The notes under the pieces: model-generated
Databases searched by the model: none
What the model was told of the DNA's origin: nothing
What the model saw: only the letters and a program-made list of their open reading frames with translations
Part shown: positions 40,814 through 50,625 of the stretch, piece after piece
Layout: every line of letters begins with the position of its first letter
Numbering within the stretch: position 1 is the stretch's first letter
Source: Chryseobacterium sp. Leaf405
GTDB lineage: Bacteria > Bacteroidota > Bacteroidia > Flavobacteriales > Weeksellaceae
Length of the DNA: 64,000 nucleotides
NCBI RefSeq assembly: GCF_001425355.1
Contig: NZ_LMQN01000015.1
Span: forward strand, 357,862-421,861
Direction: 5' to 3'
Position numbers and translations under genes: made by a program

Positions 40814-42745
40814 ATGAAACTTTTTAAAGAATTTAGAAAACAGGAAGTTCTGGTATTATTATACAGAATTTTTTTAGCATACTTTTTTTATCAGATTGCA
40901 AGATTTTTGTTCTGGTATTTCAACAGAGGATTGATAAAAATAGACTCTGTATCAGATTATTTCAGTCTTTCCTACCACGGAATTGCTTTTGATACGACTG
41001 CGATTTTGTATGTCAATGCGCTTTTTATTCTTTTAAGCCTTATTCCGATTATCATTAATACGAAAAAAGTCTATCAAAAAGTTCTTTTCTGGATCTATTT
41101 TATTACCAACGGAATTGCGTATGCCATGAATTTCGGCGATTTTGTTTATTTTAAATTTTCCCAGACAAGACTGACTTCGGCAGCATTTCAGGTGGCACAG
41201 CACGAATCGAATATTTTTAAAGTTTTTACGGCTTCGATTATACAGAATCCTTTTATTTTAATAGGATTTGTAGCGTTTATGTGGCTTTGGATTTTTCTGT
41301 ATAAAAAAGTAAAAGTTACCGAACGAAAACCTGAAAAACTGGTTCCATATTTTATTTGGTCGATTGTAACGCTTTGCATAACGGCAGTTTTGGCAGTTGG
41401 AGGCATTCGAGGAGATTTTAAACACAGTACAAGACCAATCAATCTGGTAGATGCCAACCGTTTTGTGAAACTTCCTCCCCAGGGAAATGTTGTGCTGAAT
41501 AGTACGTTTTCATTTTTCAGAACATTAAATACGAATAATTTTAAGGAAGTTCATTTTGTGGATGAAAAATTTATTGATGAAAATATTCAGCCTTATAAAA
41601 TTTACGATAGAAAAGTTACCAACAAACCTAATATTGTTATTTTCATTGTGGAATCTTTTGGAAGAGAATATTCGGGAGCTTTTAACAAAGACAAAAATAT
41701 TAAGGATTATGTTTCTTACACACCATTTATTGACAGTCTGGCGGGGCAAAGTTTAATTTTTCCTAATACTTTTGCGAATGGAAGACAGTCTATCCATGGG
41801 ATGAGTTCTGTTTTGGCAGGCATCCCGAGTTTGACGGATGCATTTACAAGTTCGCCTTATTCCAATCAGAAAATCCAGTCCATTGTTTCTGTTTGTAATG
41901 ATATGGGATATGATACCTCTTTCTATCACGGTGCTCCGAATGGTTCGATGGGATTTTTAGGATTTGGAAATATTTTGGGTTTCAAACATTATTTTGGTAA
42001 AACAGAATATAATAATGATAATGATTTTGATGGAATGTGGGCCATCTGGGATGAACCTTTTTTACAATATTTTGCTAAAAATGTAGGGAAGAAACAACCT
42101 TTTATGACAACGGTTTTTACGGCTTCGTCACATCATCCGTTTAAAATTCCTGAAAAATATAACGGAAAATTCAAAAAAGGAAAAAATCCGATGCATGAGC
42201 CAATTCAGTATACAGATTATGCGATTAAAAAGTATTTCGAAACAGCGAAAAAACAACCTTGGTACAACAATACGATTTTTGTTTTCACCGGAGATCATAC
42301 CAATGAAGTTTATTATCCGGAATATGAGAAAATAATGAACCGTTTTGCCGTTCCGCTTATTTTTTATTCTCCCAATCCTGAATACAATTTGAAAGGAGTT
42401 AATGAAGAGTTTGCCCAGCAGATTGATATTTACCCGACGCTGGCAGATTTAATTGGTTACAATAAGAAAATAAGAAGCTGGGGCAGAAGTTTAGTGAGCG
42501 AAAAAAAATATGCACCAATTATCGCTAATTCAGATGGAACAGTTGAACAGTTTATTATAGGGAACTATATCTACCGTTTTGATGGCAAAGAAGTAGTAGG
42601 AATTTTTGATAAAACAGATCTGGGATTGGAAAAAAATCTGATGGATCATCTTAAAAATAATCCGGAAACAGAAAAAGGCGAGCAGATTGCAAAAGCCTGG
42701 TATCAGGATTACATGAATAAAGTAGTTAACAGAAAAATGTATTAA
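40814..42745 (+). CDS. LTA synthase-family (sulfatase-fold) membrane enzyme
   Basis: 643 residues: five membrane helices (about 15-220), then an extracytoplasmic alkaline-phosphatase/sulfatase domain. Metal-site motifs: NIVIFIVESFGREY, the nucleophile region NGRQSIHGMSS, FYHGAPNGSMGF, and FTGDHTNE near the end. Bacteroidetes have no lipoteichoic acid, so the likely reaction is transfer of a phosphate-containing headgroup to a lipid or surface glycan. Monocistronic, divergent from pssA. Specificity unproven. Confidence 0.87.
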   Translation: MKLFKEFRKQEVLVLLYRIFLAYFFYQIARFLFWYFNRGLIKIDSVSDYFSLSYHGIAFDTTAILYVNALFILLSLIPIIINTKKVYQKVLFWIYFITNGIAYAMNFGDFVYFKFSQTRLTSAAFQVAQHESNIFKVFTASIIQNPFILIGFVAFMWLWIFLYKKVKVTERKPEKLVPYFIWSIVTLCITAVLAVGGIRGDFKHSTRPINLVDANRFVKLPPQGNVVLNSTFSFFRTLNTNNFKEVHFVDEKFIDENIQPYKIYDRKVTNKPNIVIFIVESFGREYSGAFNKDKNIKDYVSYTPFIDSLAGQSLIFPNTFANGRQSIHGMSSVLAGIPSLTDAFTSSPYSNQKIQSIVSVCNDMGYDTSFYHGAPNGSMGFLGFGNILGFKHYFGKTEYNNDNDFDGMWAIWDEPFLQYFAKNVGKKQPFMTTVFTASSHHPFKIPEKYNGKFKKGKNPMHEPIQYTDYAIKKYFETAKKQPWYNNTIFVFTGDHTNEVYYPEYEKIMNRFAVPLIFYSPNPEYNLKGVNEEFAQQIDIYPTLADLIGYNKKIRSWGRSLVSEKKYAPIIANSDGTVEQFIIGNYIYRFDGKEVVGIFDKTDLGLEKNLMDHLKNNPETEKGEQIAKAWYQDYMNKVVNRKMY

Positions 42746-42897
42746 GTTAAAGGGATTTTTTGCTGATCAGTTTTTGGTACATCTCTTGTAATATATGTGT
42801 CGGATAATAATATTTTTTGTTTATCTCAAATTAATTTATACTTTTAGCAGTAAATAGATAACGAAAATATTTTATCTTAATTAAAACTATAGGAAAT

Positions 42898-43314
42898 ATG
42901 AAAAAATTATTATTAACATTCGTGCTTTCTCTTTTTGGAGTATTATCATTTGCCCAGATTGAAGGGAAATGGAAAACCATTGATGATGAAACGAAGCAGG
43001 CAAAATCTATTGTAGAGATTTATAAAAAAGGAGATCAATATTATGGGAAAATTTCTCAATTATTGGCAAAACCTGCTAATCCTAACTGTATAGAGTGTAA
43101 GGATGACAGAAAAAACAAGCCATTGTTAGGTTTGGAAATCATCAGGGGTTTGGAAAAAGATGGCGATGAATTCACAGGTGGAACTATCACAGATCCTAAA
43201 ACAGGAAAAACTTACAAATGTACGATCACAAGAAAAGGAGACCTGCTTAATGTAAGAGGATATATAGGAATTTCTTTAATGGGAAGAACACAAACTTGGC
43301 AGAAAGTAAATTAA
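42898..43314 (+). CDS. DUF2147 family exported protein
   Basis: 138 residues, signal peptide about 1-19 (SFAQIEG). The body matches DUF2147: EGKWKTIDDETKQAKSIVEI, CIECKDDRKNKPLLGLEI, GGTITDPKTGKTYKCTI and the C-terminal LMGRTQTW. Beta-barrel lipocalin-like in related structures. Function not established. Own transcript with terminator. Confidence 0.88.
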   Translation: MKKLLLTFVLSLFGVLSFAQIEGKWKTIDDETKQAKSIVEIYKKGDQYYGKISQLLAKPANPNCIECKDDRKNKPLLGLEIIRGLEKDGDEFTGGTITDPKTGKTYKCTITRKGDLLNVRGYIGISLMGRTQTWQKVN

Positions 43315-43337
43315 GCAAAGTTTAAATAAAGCTAATA

Positions 43338-43371
43338 AACGGCATTTCATTTTAAATGAGATGTCGTTTTT
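43338..43371 (+). terminator. Terminator after the DUF2147 gene
   Basis: Long stem AACGGCATTTCATT / AATGAGATGTCGTT with a few G-U pairs, then T5. Confidence 0.75.
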
Positions 43372-43395
43372 GTTATATGTATAATAAAAAATCAC

Positions 43396-43403
43396 TATTT
43401 TTG
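43396..43403 (+). promoter_or_regulatory. -7 box of pdhB promoter
   Basis: TATTTTTG, 23 bp before the ATG. Confidence 0.6.
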
Positions 43404-43426
43404 TACTCTAAATTTTTCAAATAAAT

Positions 43427-44407
43427 ATGGCAGAATATACTTTTCGTGAGGTAATTGCACAGGCAATGAGCGAGGAAATGCGTAAAGACGAATCCATCTT
43501 TTTAATGGGGGAGGAAGTTGCAGAATACAACGGTGCATATAAAGCTTCAAAAGGAATGTTGGATGAGTTTGGTGATAAACGTGTAATCGATACACCAATT
43601 GCTGAGCTTGGTTTTACTGGGATTGCTGTGGGAGCTGCAATGAATGGTAACAGACCGATTGTAGAATATATGACTTTCAATTTCTCTTTGGTGGGGATTG
43701 ATCAGATTATTAATAATGCTGCAAAAATCCGTCAGATGAGTGGTGGGCAGTGGAATTGTCCTATCGTTTTCCGTGGTCCTACGGCTTCTGCAGGTCAGTT
43801 GGGAGCAACACACTCTCAGGCTTTCGAAAACTGGTTCGCAAACGTACCGGGTCTTAAAGTGGTCGTTCCTTCGAATCCTTATGATGCGAAAGGGTTATTA
43901 AAAACTGCTATTCAGGATAACGATCCTGTAATCTTTATGGAATCTGAGCAGATGTATGGTGATAAAATGGAAATTCCTGAAGAAGAATACTATTTACCAA
44001 TCGGAAAAGCAGATATCAAAAGAGAAGGAACAGATGTTACTTTGGTTTCTTTCGGAAAAATCATGAAATTGGCTATTCAGGCTGCTGAAGATATGGAGAA
44101 AGAGGGTATTTCTGTTGAGGTTATCGACCTTAGAACAGTTCGTCCTTTAGATTTCGATACTGTATTAGCGTCTGTTAAGAAAACAAACAGATTGGTTATT
44201 TTAGAAGAAGCCTGGCCATTTGGTTCTGTATCTTCAGAAATTACTTATATGGTACAGCAAAAAGCATTTGATTATTTAGATGCGCCAATCAAGAGAATTA
44301 CAACTCCTGATGCACCTGCACCTTACTCCTCTGCATTATTTGCAGAATGGTTCCCGAAACTTGAAAAAGTAAAAGAGGAAATCAAAAAAGCGATGTACGT
44401 TAAATAA
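43427..44407 (+). CDS. pdhB: Pyruvate dehydrogenase E1 component, beta subunit
   Basis: 326 residues, full length. Pyr-binding transketolase domain (residues 1-180; LMGEEVAEYNGAYKAS, TPIAELGFTGIAVGAA, VFRGPTASAGQLGATHSQ) and transketolase C-terminal domain (about 200-320; VEVIDLRTVRPLD, LVILEEAWPFGSVSSEI). Joins the alpha subunit, E2 and E3 to make acetyl-CoA. The alpha subunit is not adjacent. Related branched-chain E1-beta proteins are close, but the sequence fits PDH best. Confidence 0.93.
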   Translation: MAEYTFREVIAQAMSEEMRKDESIFLMGEEVAEYNGAYKASKGMLDEFGDKRVIDTPIAELGFTGIAVGAAMNGNRPIVEYMTFNFSLVGIDQIINNAAKIRQMSGGQWNCPIVFRGPTASAGQLGATHSQAFENWFANVPGLKVVVPSNPYDAKGLLKTAIQDNDPVIFMESEQMYGDKMEIPEEEYYLPIGKADIKREGTDVTLVSFGKIMKLAIQAAEDMEKEGISVEVIDLRTVRPLDFDTVLASVKKTNRLVILEEAWPFGSVSSEITYMVQQKAFDYLDAPIKRITTPDAPAPYSSALFAEWFPKLEKVKEEIKKAMYVK

Positions 44408-44422
44408 TTTAATGATTATAGA

Positions 44423-44448
44423 AAAAAACTTCCGAAAGGAAGTTTTTT
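44423..44448 (+). terminator. Terminator after pdhB
   Basis: AAAAACTTCC / GGAAGTTTTT stem with GAAA loop. Confidence 0.85.
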
Positions 44449-44496
44449 CATTTATTATATCCATCAATAAAAAGTCAAGGGTATGCAAATTTGATC

Positions 44497-44504
44497 TAAA
44501 TTTG
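44497..44504 (+). promoter_or_regulatory. -7 box of kup promoter
   Basis: TAAATTTG, 23 bp before the ATG. Confidence 0.6.
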
Positions 44505-44527
44505 CGCACTTAAATAAATTAGCTGAT

Positions 44528-46522
44528 ATGGCAGAAGTTACAGGAAGCGGTGATCATTTTGACATCAAAAAGCTTTCCTTCATTGGGGTATTAGTGTCTT
44601 TAGGCATTGTTTTTGGGGACATCGGTACTTCTCCACTTTACGTAATGAAAGCGATTGTGAATGCCAGAGGAGTAGGCAGCAGTATGCCCTTCAACGAATA
44701 TATAGAAGGTGCGCTTTCTTGTATTATCTGGACGCTTACTCTTCAAACGACTATAAAATATGTTATTATCGCCTTACGGGCAGATAACAAGGGAGAAGGG
44801 GGAATCTTAGCTTTGTTTTCTTTAGTGAAAAATCTAAAAAAAGGATGGCTGTATCTCATTGCTATTGTTGGAGCGGCGGCACTTATTGCAGACGGGGTAA
44901 TTACACCTTCGCTTACGGTAATGTCAGCGATTGAGGGGCTTGAAATTTATAATCCGCATACACCTGTAGTTCCTATTACTATTGGTATTCTAATCATTAT
45001 TTTCGTAGTCCAGCAATTCGGAACAAGCTTTATCGGAAAGTTTTTCGGACCGGTAATGGTAGTTTGGTTTTTGGTTTTAGGAGGATTGGGAGCATCTCAT
45101 TTGAGCGAAAATTTAGAAATATTAAGATCATTTAATCCTTATTACGCTTATAAGCTTATTGCAAATTCGCCAAGTGCCATTGTTATTTTAGGAGCTGTTT
45201 TCCTTTGTACAACTGGGGCTGAAGCGCTTTATTCAGATTTAGGACATTGCGGTGCAAAAAATATCAGAGTAAGTTGGGGATTTGTTAAAATAATGTTGAT
45301 TTTAAACTATTTAGGACAGGGATCTTGGCTTTTATCCAATTATGGAAAACCGGGGTTTCCATCTATCAATCCTTTCTTTGGGATTATGGAAGAATGGATG
45401 ATTGTACCCGGAGTAATCATGGCAACGGCGGCCGCAATTATTGCCAGTCAGGCTTTGATTACAGGTTCTTTTACCATTTTCTCCGAAGCAATGTCATTGA
45501 ATTTGTGGCCGAATCAAAAAATCGATTACCCTTCCGGGGTAAAAGGGCAAATGTATATTCCGAGAATTAATTGGGGATTGCTTATTTTATGTGTTATCGT
45601 AGTCCTGCACTTTAGAGAATCGGGTAAAATGGAAGCTGCGTATGGGCTTTCAATTACTGTCACGATGTTGATGACGACAATTCTATTGCTGTTCTGGTTA
45701 CTGAAACGTAGAGTAAATAAAGTTTTTATTCTTGTTTTTGGATTAGTATATATGTCTATAGAATTAGGCTTTTTTAGTGCAAACATCATTAAATTCTTCG
45801 AGGGAGGTTGGATTACAGTTATTTTGGCAGGATTCATTGGAGTTTGTATGTATGCATGGTATAATGGAAGGTCTATCAAGACAAAATTTATCAAATTCAT
45901 TAAGCTGGATAAATATATTCCTATTATTAAGGATATGAAATTGGATGAAACGATTCCGAAGTATGCAACGAATTTGGCTTATTTAAGCAGAGCTAGAAGA
46001 AATGATGAGATAGAATCAAAAATTATTTATTCCATTATTAAAAAACAACCGAAAAGAGCAGATCATTATTTTATATTAAGTATTGTTAATCAGGAAGATC
46101 CGTATACTTTTAAATACGTTGTGGATGAGGTTCTTCCGGGCACAATTTATAAGATTAATTTCATGTTAGGTTTTAAAATCGACAGAAGAATTAATGATTA
46201 TTTTGATATGGTGCTAAGGGATTTAATGGCAGACGGTACTATTCCTTCCAGAAGCAGCCACCCTTCGTTACGAGCTCATAATATTTCTCCGGATCTGAAA
46301 TATGTAATTATAGATAACACCTATATCAATGATATTCTTCTTACGGTAAAAGAGAAAATTATCATGAATATCTATAATTTTGTTAAATATATTGGGAGTG
46401 ATGATTTCAAAGCTTGGGGTATAACTTCACACAACGTAGTCGTGGAATCTGCGCCTATGACTGAAGACTGCGTTGGTAATTCAAGAATCGAGCAATGCGA
46501 ATTTATTCGTCATAATGGTTAA
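44528..46522 (+). CDS. kup: KUP/HAK/KT potassium transporter
   Basis: 664 residues, 12 membrane helices followed by a cytosolic tail (about 460-664). The first helix has the KUP signature GIVFGDIGTSPLYV, followed by GEGGILALFSLVK, GDGVITPSLTVMSAIEGLE-type (ADGVITPSLTV here) and GAEALYSDLGHCG. Proton-coupled potassium uptake into the cytoplasm. Single gene; a Fur-family gene follows after 67 bp with its own promoter. Confidence 0.95.
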   Translation: MAEVTGSGDHFDIKKLSFIGVLVSLGIVFGDIGTSPLYVMKAIVNARGVGSSMPFNEYIEGALSCIIWTLTLQTTIKYVIIALRADNKGEGGILALFSLVKNLKKGWLYLIAIVGAAALIADGVITPSLTVMSAIEGLEIYNPHTPVVPITIGILIIIFVVQQFGTSFIGKFFGPVMVVWFLVLGGLGASHLSENLEILRSFNPYYAYKLIANSPSAIVILGAVFLCTTGAEALYSDLGHCGAKNIRVSWGFVKIMLILNYLGQGSWLLSNYGKPGFPSINPFFGIMEEWMIVPGVIMATAAAIIASQALITGSFTIFSEAMSLNLWPNQKIDYPSGVKGQMYIPRINWGLLILCVIVVLHFRESGKMEAAYGLSITVTMLMTTILLLFWLLKRRVNKVFILVFGLVYMSIELGFFSANIIKFFEGGWITVILAGFIGVCMYAWYNGRSIKTKFIKFIKLDKYIPIIKDMKLDETIPKYATNLAYLSRARRNDEIESKIIYSIIKKQPKRADHYFILSIVNQEDPYTFKYVVDEVLPGTIYKINFMLGFKIDRRINDYFDMVLRDLMADGTIPSRSSHPSLRAHNISPDLKYVIIDNTYINDILLTVKEKIIMNIYNFVKYIGSDDFKAWGITSHNVVVESAPMTEDCVGNSRIEQCEFIRHNG

Positions 46523-46566
46523 ATTCTTTAACATATCGTTACAATATTTATTTAAATAAAAATCGG

Positions 46567-46574
46567 TAAATTTG
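46567..46574 (+). promoter_or_regulatory. -7 box before the Fur-family gene
   Basis: TAAATTTG, 15 bp before the ATG at 46590. Confidence 0.55.
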
Positions 46575-46589
46575 TAGATAATTTTTTTG

Positions 46590-47063
46590 ATGGATACTGT
46601 ACAAAAAGAAAAAAATATTGCATTAATTAAAGATGTTTTAAGAAACTATTTGCTTGAAAAAGGGTTCAGAAACACACCGGAACGATATACAATATTAGAA
46701 GAAATTTATAATATGGATCATCACTTCAATGTAGATGATCTGTATTTATTGATGATGCAGAAGAAATATCATGTTTCCAAAGCAACAATTTATAATACAA
46801 TCGAGATTTTCCTTGATGCGGGCTTGATCCGTAAACATCAGTTCGGGGAAAAAACATTAACATCTTCATCTTACGAAAAATCGTATTTTGATAAGCAGCA
46901 CGACCATTTGGTGATTTATAAGAAAGATTCTGATAAAGAAATCGAAGAAATCATTGAGTTTTGCGACCCAAGAATTCAAGGGATAAAGGAAGCCATTGAG
47001 GACGCTTTTGGCGTAAAAATTGATTCTCATTCGCTGTATTTTTATGGTACTAAGAATGACTGA
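46590..47063 (+). CDS. Fur family metal-responsive repressor
   Basis: 157 residues. Winged-helix domain (about 20-90; GFRNTPERYTILEEIYNMDHHFNVDDL, VSKATIYNTIEIFLDAG) and a C-terminal dimerisation/metal domain. The last part has HDHLVI, EFCDPRIQ and SHSLYFYG, but lacks the CxxC structural-zinc pairs of many Fur proteins, so the exact metal is uncertain. An upstream in-frame TTG is not needed. The OstA-like gene starts 3 bp after its stop, so the two are co-transcribed. Confidence 0.87.
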   Translation: MDTVQKEKNIALIKDVLRNYLLEKGFRNTPERYTILEEIYNMDHHFNVDDLYLLMMQKKYHVSKATIYNTIEIFLDAGLIRKHQFGEKTLTSSSYEKSYFDKQHDHLVIYKKDSDKEIEEIIEFCDPRIQGIKEAIEDAFGVKIDSHSLYFYGTKND

Positions 47064-47066
47064 TCA

Positions 47067-48806
47067 ATGAGACTAATTTTTGTTTTATTAGTTTTTATTT
47101 CAACGTTTACCTTTGCACAGGACACTCAAAAGCCTTTGCAGAAGGATCCGTATTTCACACCGACTACACTTCCCAAGAAAAACGCTCCGCCTGCTGAAAA
47201 GGTGAAGCACGTACATTCCGATGAATTGCGAAAGGATGATAAATATGAAGGGAATAATTATTTCGTAGGAAATGTTGAATTTCAGCATCAGGGTTCTGTG
47301 CTTACTGCGGATTTGGTTATATTTTATCAGGAACAAAACTTTATCAAAGCAATCGGAAATGTAAAATTGCAAAATGCCGACGGCTCCGTAATCACTGCGG
47401 AAGAAATGGAGTATGATGGCAATACTCAAAAAGGTATCGCCAGAAAAAATGTTGTTCTTACCGATCCTAAACAAACGATCCGAACAGAAACGATGTATTA
47501 TGACAAGCTTTCAAATCAGGCTTATTTTAATACAGGAGGTACGATTACTGATGGTCAAAGTACGATGTTTACGAAAGTTGCCACGTATTATTTAGATACA
47601 AAACTGATGGATTTTGTGGGCAAAGTAAAAATCGACAGCAAAGATTATATTATCGAAGGTGATAATATCAAACAAAATCAAAATACCAAAGTTGCTGAGT
47701 TCTTCGGACCTACAACGATTACCAACAGAGCAAACCCAAGAAACAGAATTTACACGGAAAGAGGAACATATAGAATGAATAGCAAAGAGGCTTTTCTTAC
47801 TAAAAATTCTAAGATTTTTTATAATGAAAAAATTCTTACCGGTGACGATATGTACTACAATCAGCTAAGTGGTTTTGGTAAAGCAACCGGAAATGTTACG
47901 TTGGATGATCCTAAAGAAAGAAGATGGATTAAAGGCGGATACGGAGAAATTTACGAGAAGAAAGACTCTGCAATGATGACCCAACATCCGTATGCTGTAA
48001 AAGCAATGGAAAAAGATTCTATGTACTTTGCGGCAGATACTATTCTTTCTTTTCAAAAAGTGGATGCGGTTGATATCAAAGTTAAAAAAAGTTTCCTTCG
48101 TGCTTTCAGAAAAGGACGATTTTATAAATCTAATGCGCAGGGAAGGGCAGATTCTATTGCTTTCAATGAAACCGACGGTGTTCTACACATGTTTACAAAA
48201 CCGATTCTTTGGAGTAACGGAAAACAGGTGACTGGTGATAAAGTGGAAGCCTATTTTAATACACAGAGTGAAAGTATTGATTCTTTAAAAGTGATCGGAA
48301 ATTCCTTTGCCATCAGTAAAGTAGATTCATTAAATATGAAAGATGAATTCAATCAGGTGAAAGGAAAACTGATGACGATTTATTATGACGGTCAAAATAA
48401 CATCAAAGAAGCAAAGGTAATCGGAAATGCTCAGGCGATAAGCTATTCTGATGATGTTAATGAAAAAACAAAAGAGAAAGAAAGAATTGGGATTTCTCTT
48501 ACAGCCTGCGGAATTATTGATGCCATCTTCGAGGAAAAACTCTTATATGTTGTTGCCTGTAATATCGGTGCAACTTCCGATACTTATCCCATGAGCATGA
48601 TTGAACCTTCGAGGCGGAAGTTTCCGGATTTTAACTGGAATACAAAAGACAGAATTCTTAAATGGCAGGATATTCTGGTAGATACACCAAATTATGAAGA
48701 GATAAAATATGAAGCTGAAAGTACTCTTTATGATCAGGCTCAGGAAGCTGTTGAAAAAGAAAAAGCAAAAGAAGAAGCCAAAAAACCTAAACGAACGAGA
48801 AGATAA
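47067..48806 (+). CDS. OstA/LptA-like exported protein
   Basis: 579 residues, signal peptide about 1-18 (STFTFAQ). The N-terminal half has repeated OstA/LptA beta-jellyroll units (YFVGNVEFQHQGSVLTADL, KAIGNVKLQNADGSVITAEE, GIARKNVVLTDP, DFVGKVKIDSK). A long second half of similar repeats ends in a Lys/Glu-rich tail. LptA-type proteins bridge lipopolysaccharide across the periplasm; this large Bacteroidetes form may do the same. It forms an operon with the Fur-family gene. Confidence 0.82.
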   Translation: MRLIFVLLVFISTFTFAQDTQKPLQKDPYFTPTTLPKKNAPPAEKVKHVHSDELRKDDKYEGNNYFVGNVEFQHQGSVLTADLVIFYQEQNFIKAIGNVKLQNADGSVITAEEMEYDGNTQKGIARKNVVLTDPKQTIRTETMYYDKLSNQAYFNTGGTITDGQSTMFTKVATYYLDTKLMDFVGKVKIDSKDYIIEGDNIKQNQNTKVAEFFGPTTITNRANPRNRIYTERGTYRMNSKEAFLTKNSKIFYNEKILTGDDMYYNQLSGFGKATGNVTLDDPKERRWIKGGYGEIYEKKDSAMMTQHPYAVKAMEKDSMYFAADTILSFQKVDAVDIKVKKSFLRAFRKGRFYKSNAQGRADSIAFNETDGVLHMFTKPILWSNGKQVTGDKVEAYFNTQSESIDSLKVIGNSFAISKVDSLNMKDEFNQVKGKLMTIYYDGQNNIKEAKVIGNAQAISYSDDVNEKTKEKERIGISLTACGIIDAIFEEKLLYVVACNIGATSDTYPMSMIEPSRRKFPDFNWNTKDRILKWQDILVDTPNYEEIKYEAESTLYDQAQEAVEKEKAKEEAKKPKRTRR

Positions 48807-48850
48807 TTCACAAAAATTTTCTTATCTAAAAAAATAATTTGACAAATATT

Positions 48851-48885
48851 CACCATTTTCTACTATTGAAAATGGTGTTTTTTTT
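48851..48885 (+). terminator. Terminator after the OstA-like gene
   Basis: CACCATTTTC / GAAAATGGTG perfect 10-bp stem, loop TACTATT, T8. Confidence 0.85.
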
Positions 48886-49157
48886 CCTATCTCATCTGAT
48901 ATTGGGCTTTTTTTAATTACTTTTCATAATTATTACAATAATTTTTATCCTCAATTTTTCAAAAATTGGTGAACGCAGAATCCTTACCAGATGTGGGTTT
49001 TTGATATGTTGTTTTTATTCGTCTGTATTTTAAGGTAAAGTATTTACATATAAGTCATTAAAATTTTATTAAAAACAGATTTTTTATTTGAAATTTTATA
49101 TATATTTATACAAGAAAAAGTAATTAATCTTTTATTAATATTTTGTGATTTGGTGGT
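48886..49157. other. AT-rich gap without a gene
   Basis: About 270 bp with no credible open frame. It ends at an orphan terminator that has no coding gene in front of it; a short RNA could be encoded here. Confidence 0.4.
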
Positions 49158-49187
49158 TCGCTCTCCTTTGGGAGAGCGATTTTTTTA
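49158..49187 (+). terminator. Orphan terminator
   Basis: TCGCTCTCC / GGAGAGCGA stem, loop TTTG, then T7. No gene precedes it within 270 bp; the OstA-like gene already has a terminator. Confidence 0.75.
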
Positions 49188-49225
49188 TTCTATCAGGATA
49201 ATTTCGGAGTTTGACTAATGTTTAT

Positions 49226-49233
49226 TAGTTTTG
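49226..49233 (+). promoter_or_regulatory. -7 box before the class III aminotransferase gene
   Basis: TAGTTTTG; the in-frame TTG at 49231 lies inside the box, so it cannot be the start codon if the box is used. Confidence 0.6.
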
Positions 49234-49248
49234 CTGAAATTTCATGAA

Positions 49249-50430
49249 ATGGAAATGCAAAAAGATTTTTTTACATATCAGGCACAGACTACAAAATTTG
49301 CAGCAGGTTTTGAAGTTGAAAAAGCAGAAGGAAGTTACATTTACGGTACAGACGGAAAGAAATATCTGGATTTTGTAGCGGGAGTTTCTGCCAATACATT
49401 GGGACATTCTCATCCTAAAATCGTTAATGCAATTAAAGAACAGGCAGATAAGTATCTTCACGTAATGGTGTATGGCGAATATGCTCAGGAAAAGCCTATT
49501 GCTTTATGTAAATTATTAGCTGAAGCAACTCCCGATCCTTTAGAAATTACGTATTTGGTGAACAGTGGTGCCGAAGCAATTGACGGAAGTTTGAAGTTAG
49601 CAAAAAGATATACTGGAAGAGAAGAAATTGTTTCATTTAAAGATTCTTACCACGGAAATACCCACGGAGCATTAAGTGTTTCAGGAAACGAAACGCATAA
49701 AAGGGAATTTCGTCCGTTGTTGCCGATGGTTTCCTTTATTGAGTTTAATAATGAGAAAGATTTCGATAAAATCACAGAAAAAACGGCTTGTGTTATTTTA
49801 GAAACGATTCAGGGAGCAGCCGGATTCTTGGTTCCGAACGACGATTATTTAATTAAGCTTAAAAGAAGATGCGAAGAAGTAGGCGCTTTGTTGATTCTTG
49901 ATGAAATTCAGCCAGGATTCGGAAGAACGGGAAAACTGTTTTCTTTTGAACATTTTGGGATCGTTCCGGATATTTTGGTAATGGGTAAAGGAATGGGTGG
50001 CGGAGTTCCTGTGGGAGCATTCATGAGTTCCAGAGAAATTATGGAGAGTTTGTCTCATTCACCGAAATTAGGACATATTACGACTTTCGGGGGAAATCCA
50101 TTAATTGCAGCATCAAGTTATGCAACATTAAAAGAAGTGCTGGAAAGCGGATTGATGAATGAAGTTGAAGAAAAAGAAAAATTATTCAGAGAACTTTTAG
50201 TACATCCGAAAATTAAAAATATAAATGGAAAAGGATTAATGCTTGCCGTAAATTTAAGTTCTCCCGAATATACTTTAGAAGTTGCTAAAAAATGTATGGA
50301 GAAAGGTCTTGTGGTATTTTGGCAGTTATATAGAAACGAATATCTGAGAATTTCTCCACCTTTAACATTGTCTTTAGAAGAAATAAAAGAAGGCTGTAAG
50401 ATAATTCTTGAAGTTTTAAATGAAGATTAA
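49249..50430 (+). CDS. Class III PLP aminotransferase (aspartate aminotransferase superfamily)
   Basis: 393 residues from 49249 (391 from 49255). PLP signature LLILDEIQPGFGRTGKLF with the Asp, and the catalytic Lys in DILVMGKGMGGG. The N-terminal GVSANTLGHSHPKIV and GAEAIDGSLKLAKRYTG segments fit ArgD/GabT-type enzymes. Probable acetylornithine, ornithine or 4-aminobutyrate substrate, not decidable here; no arginine genes are adjacent. Followed by a terminator. Confidence 0.88.
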   Translation: MEMQKDFFTYQAQTTKFAAGFEVEKAEGSYIYGTDGKKYLDFVAGVSANTLGHSHPKIVNAIKEQADKYLHVMVYGEYAQEKPIALCKLLAEATPDPLEITYLVNSGAEAIDGSLKLAKRYTGREEIVSFKDSYHGNTHGALSVSGNETHKREFRPLLPMVSFIEFNNEKDFDKITEKTACVILETIQGAAGFLVPNDDYLIKLKRRCEEVGALLILDEIQPGFGRTGKLFSFEHFGIVPDILVMGKGMGGGVPVGAFMSSREIMESLSHSPKLGHITTFGGNPLIAASSYATLKEVLESGLMNEVEEKEKLFRELLVHPKIKNINGKGLMLAVNLSSPEYTLEVAKKCMEKGLVVFWQLYRNEYLRISPPLTLSLEEIKEGCKIILEVLNED

Positions 50431-50442
50431 AAATTATAATAT

Positions 50443-50468
50443 AAACTCTTCCAGTCGAAGAGTTTTTT
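50443..50468 (+). terminator. Terminator after the class III aminotransferase gene
   Basis: AAACTCTTC / GAAGAGTTT stem, loop CAGTC, T6. Confidence 0.85.
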
Positions 50469-50625
50469 ATCTCTAAAAAGTGGAGTTATTCTGTTAACAT
50501 CAAACGTAAATAATTATTTGAAAGTCTGTGATAAATATCATGAAGATTGTGTAAAAAAGTAAACACATTTTTGTGTAATAAAAAAATTAATTTATATATT
50601 GCGGGACGATTAAAACAAAGATTAT

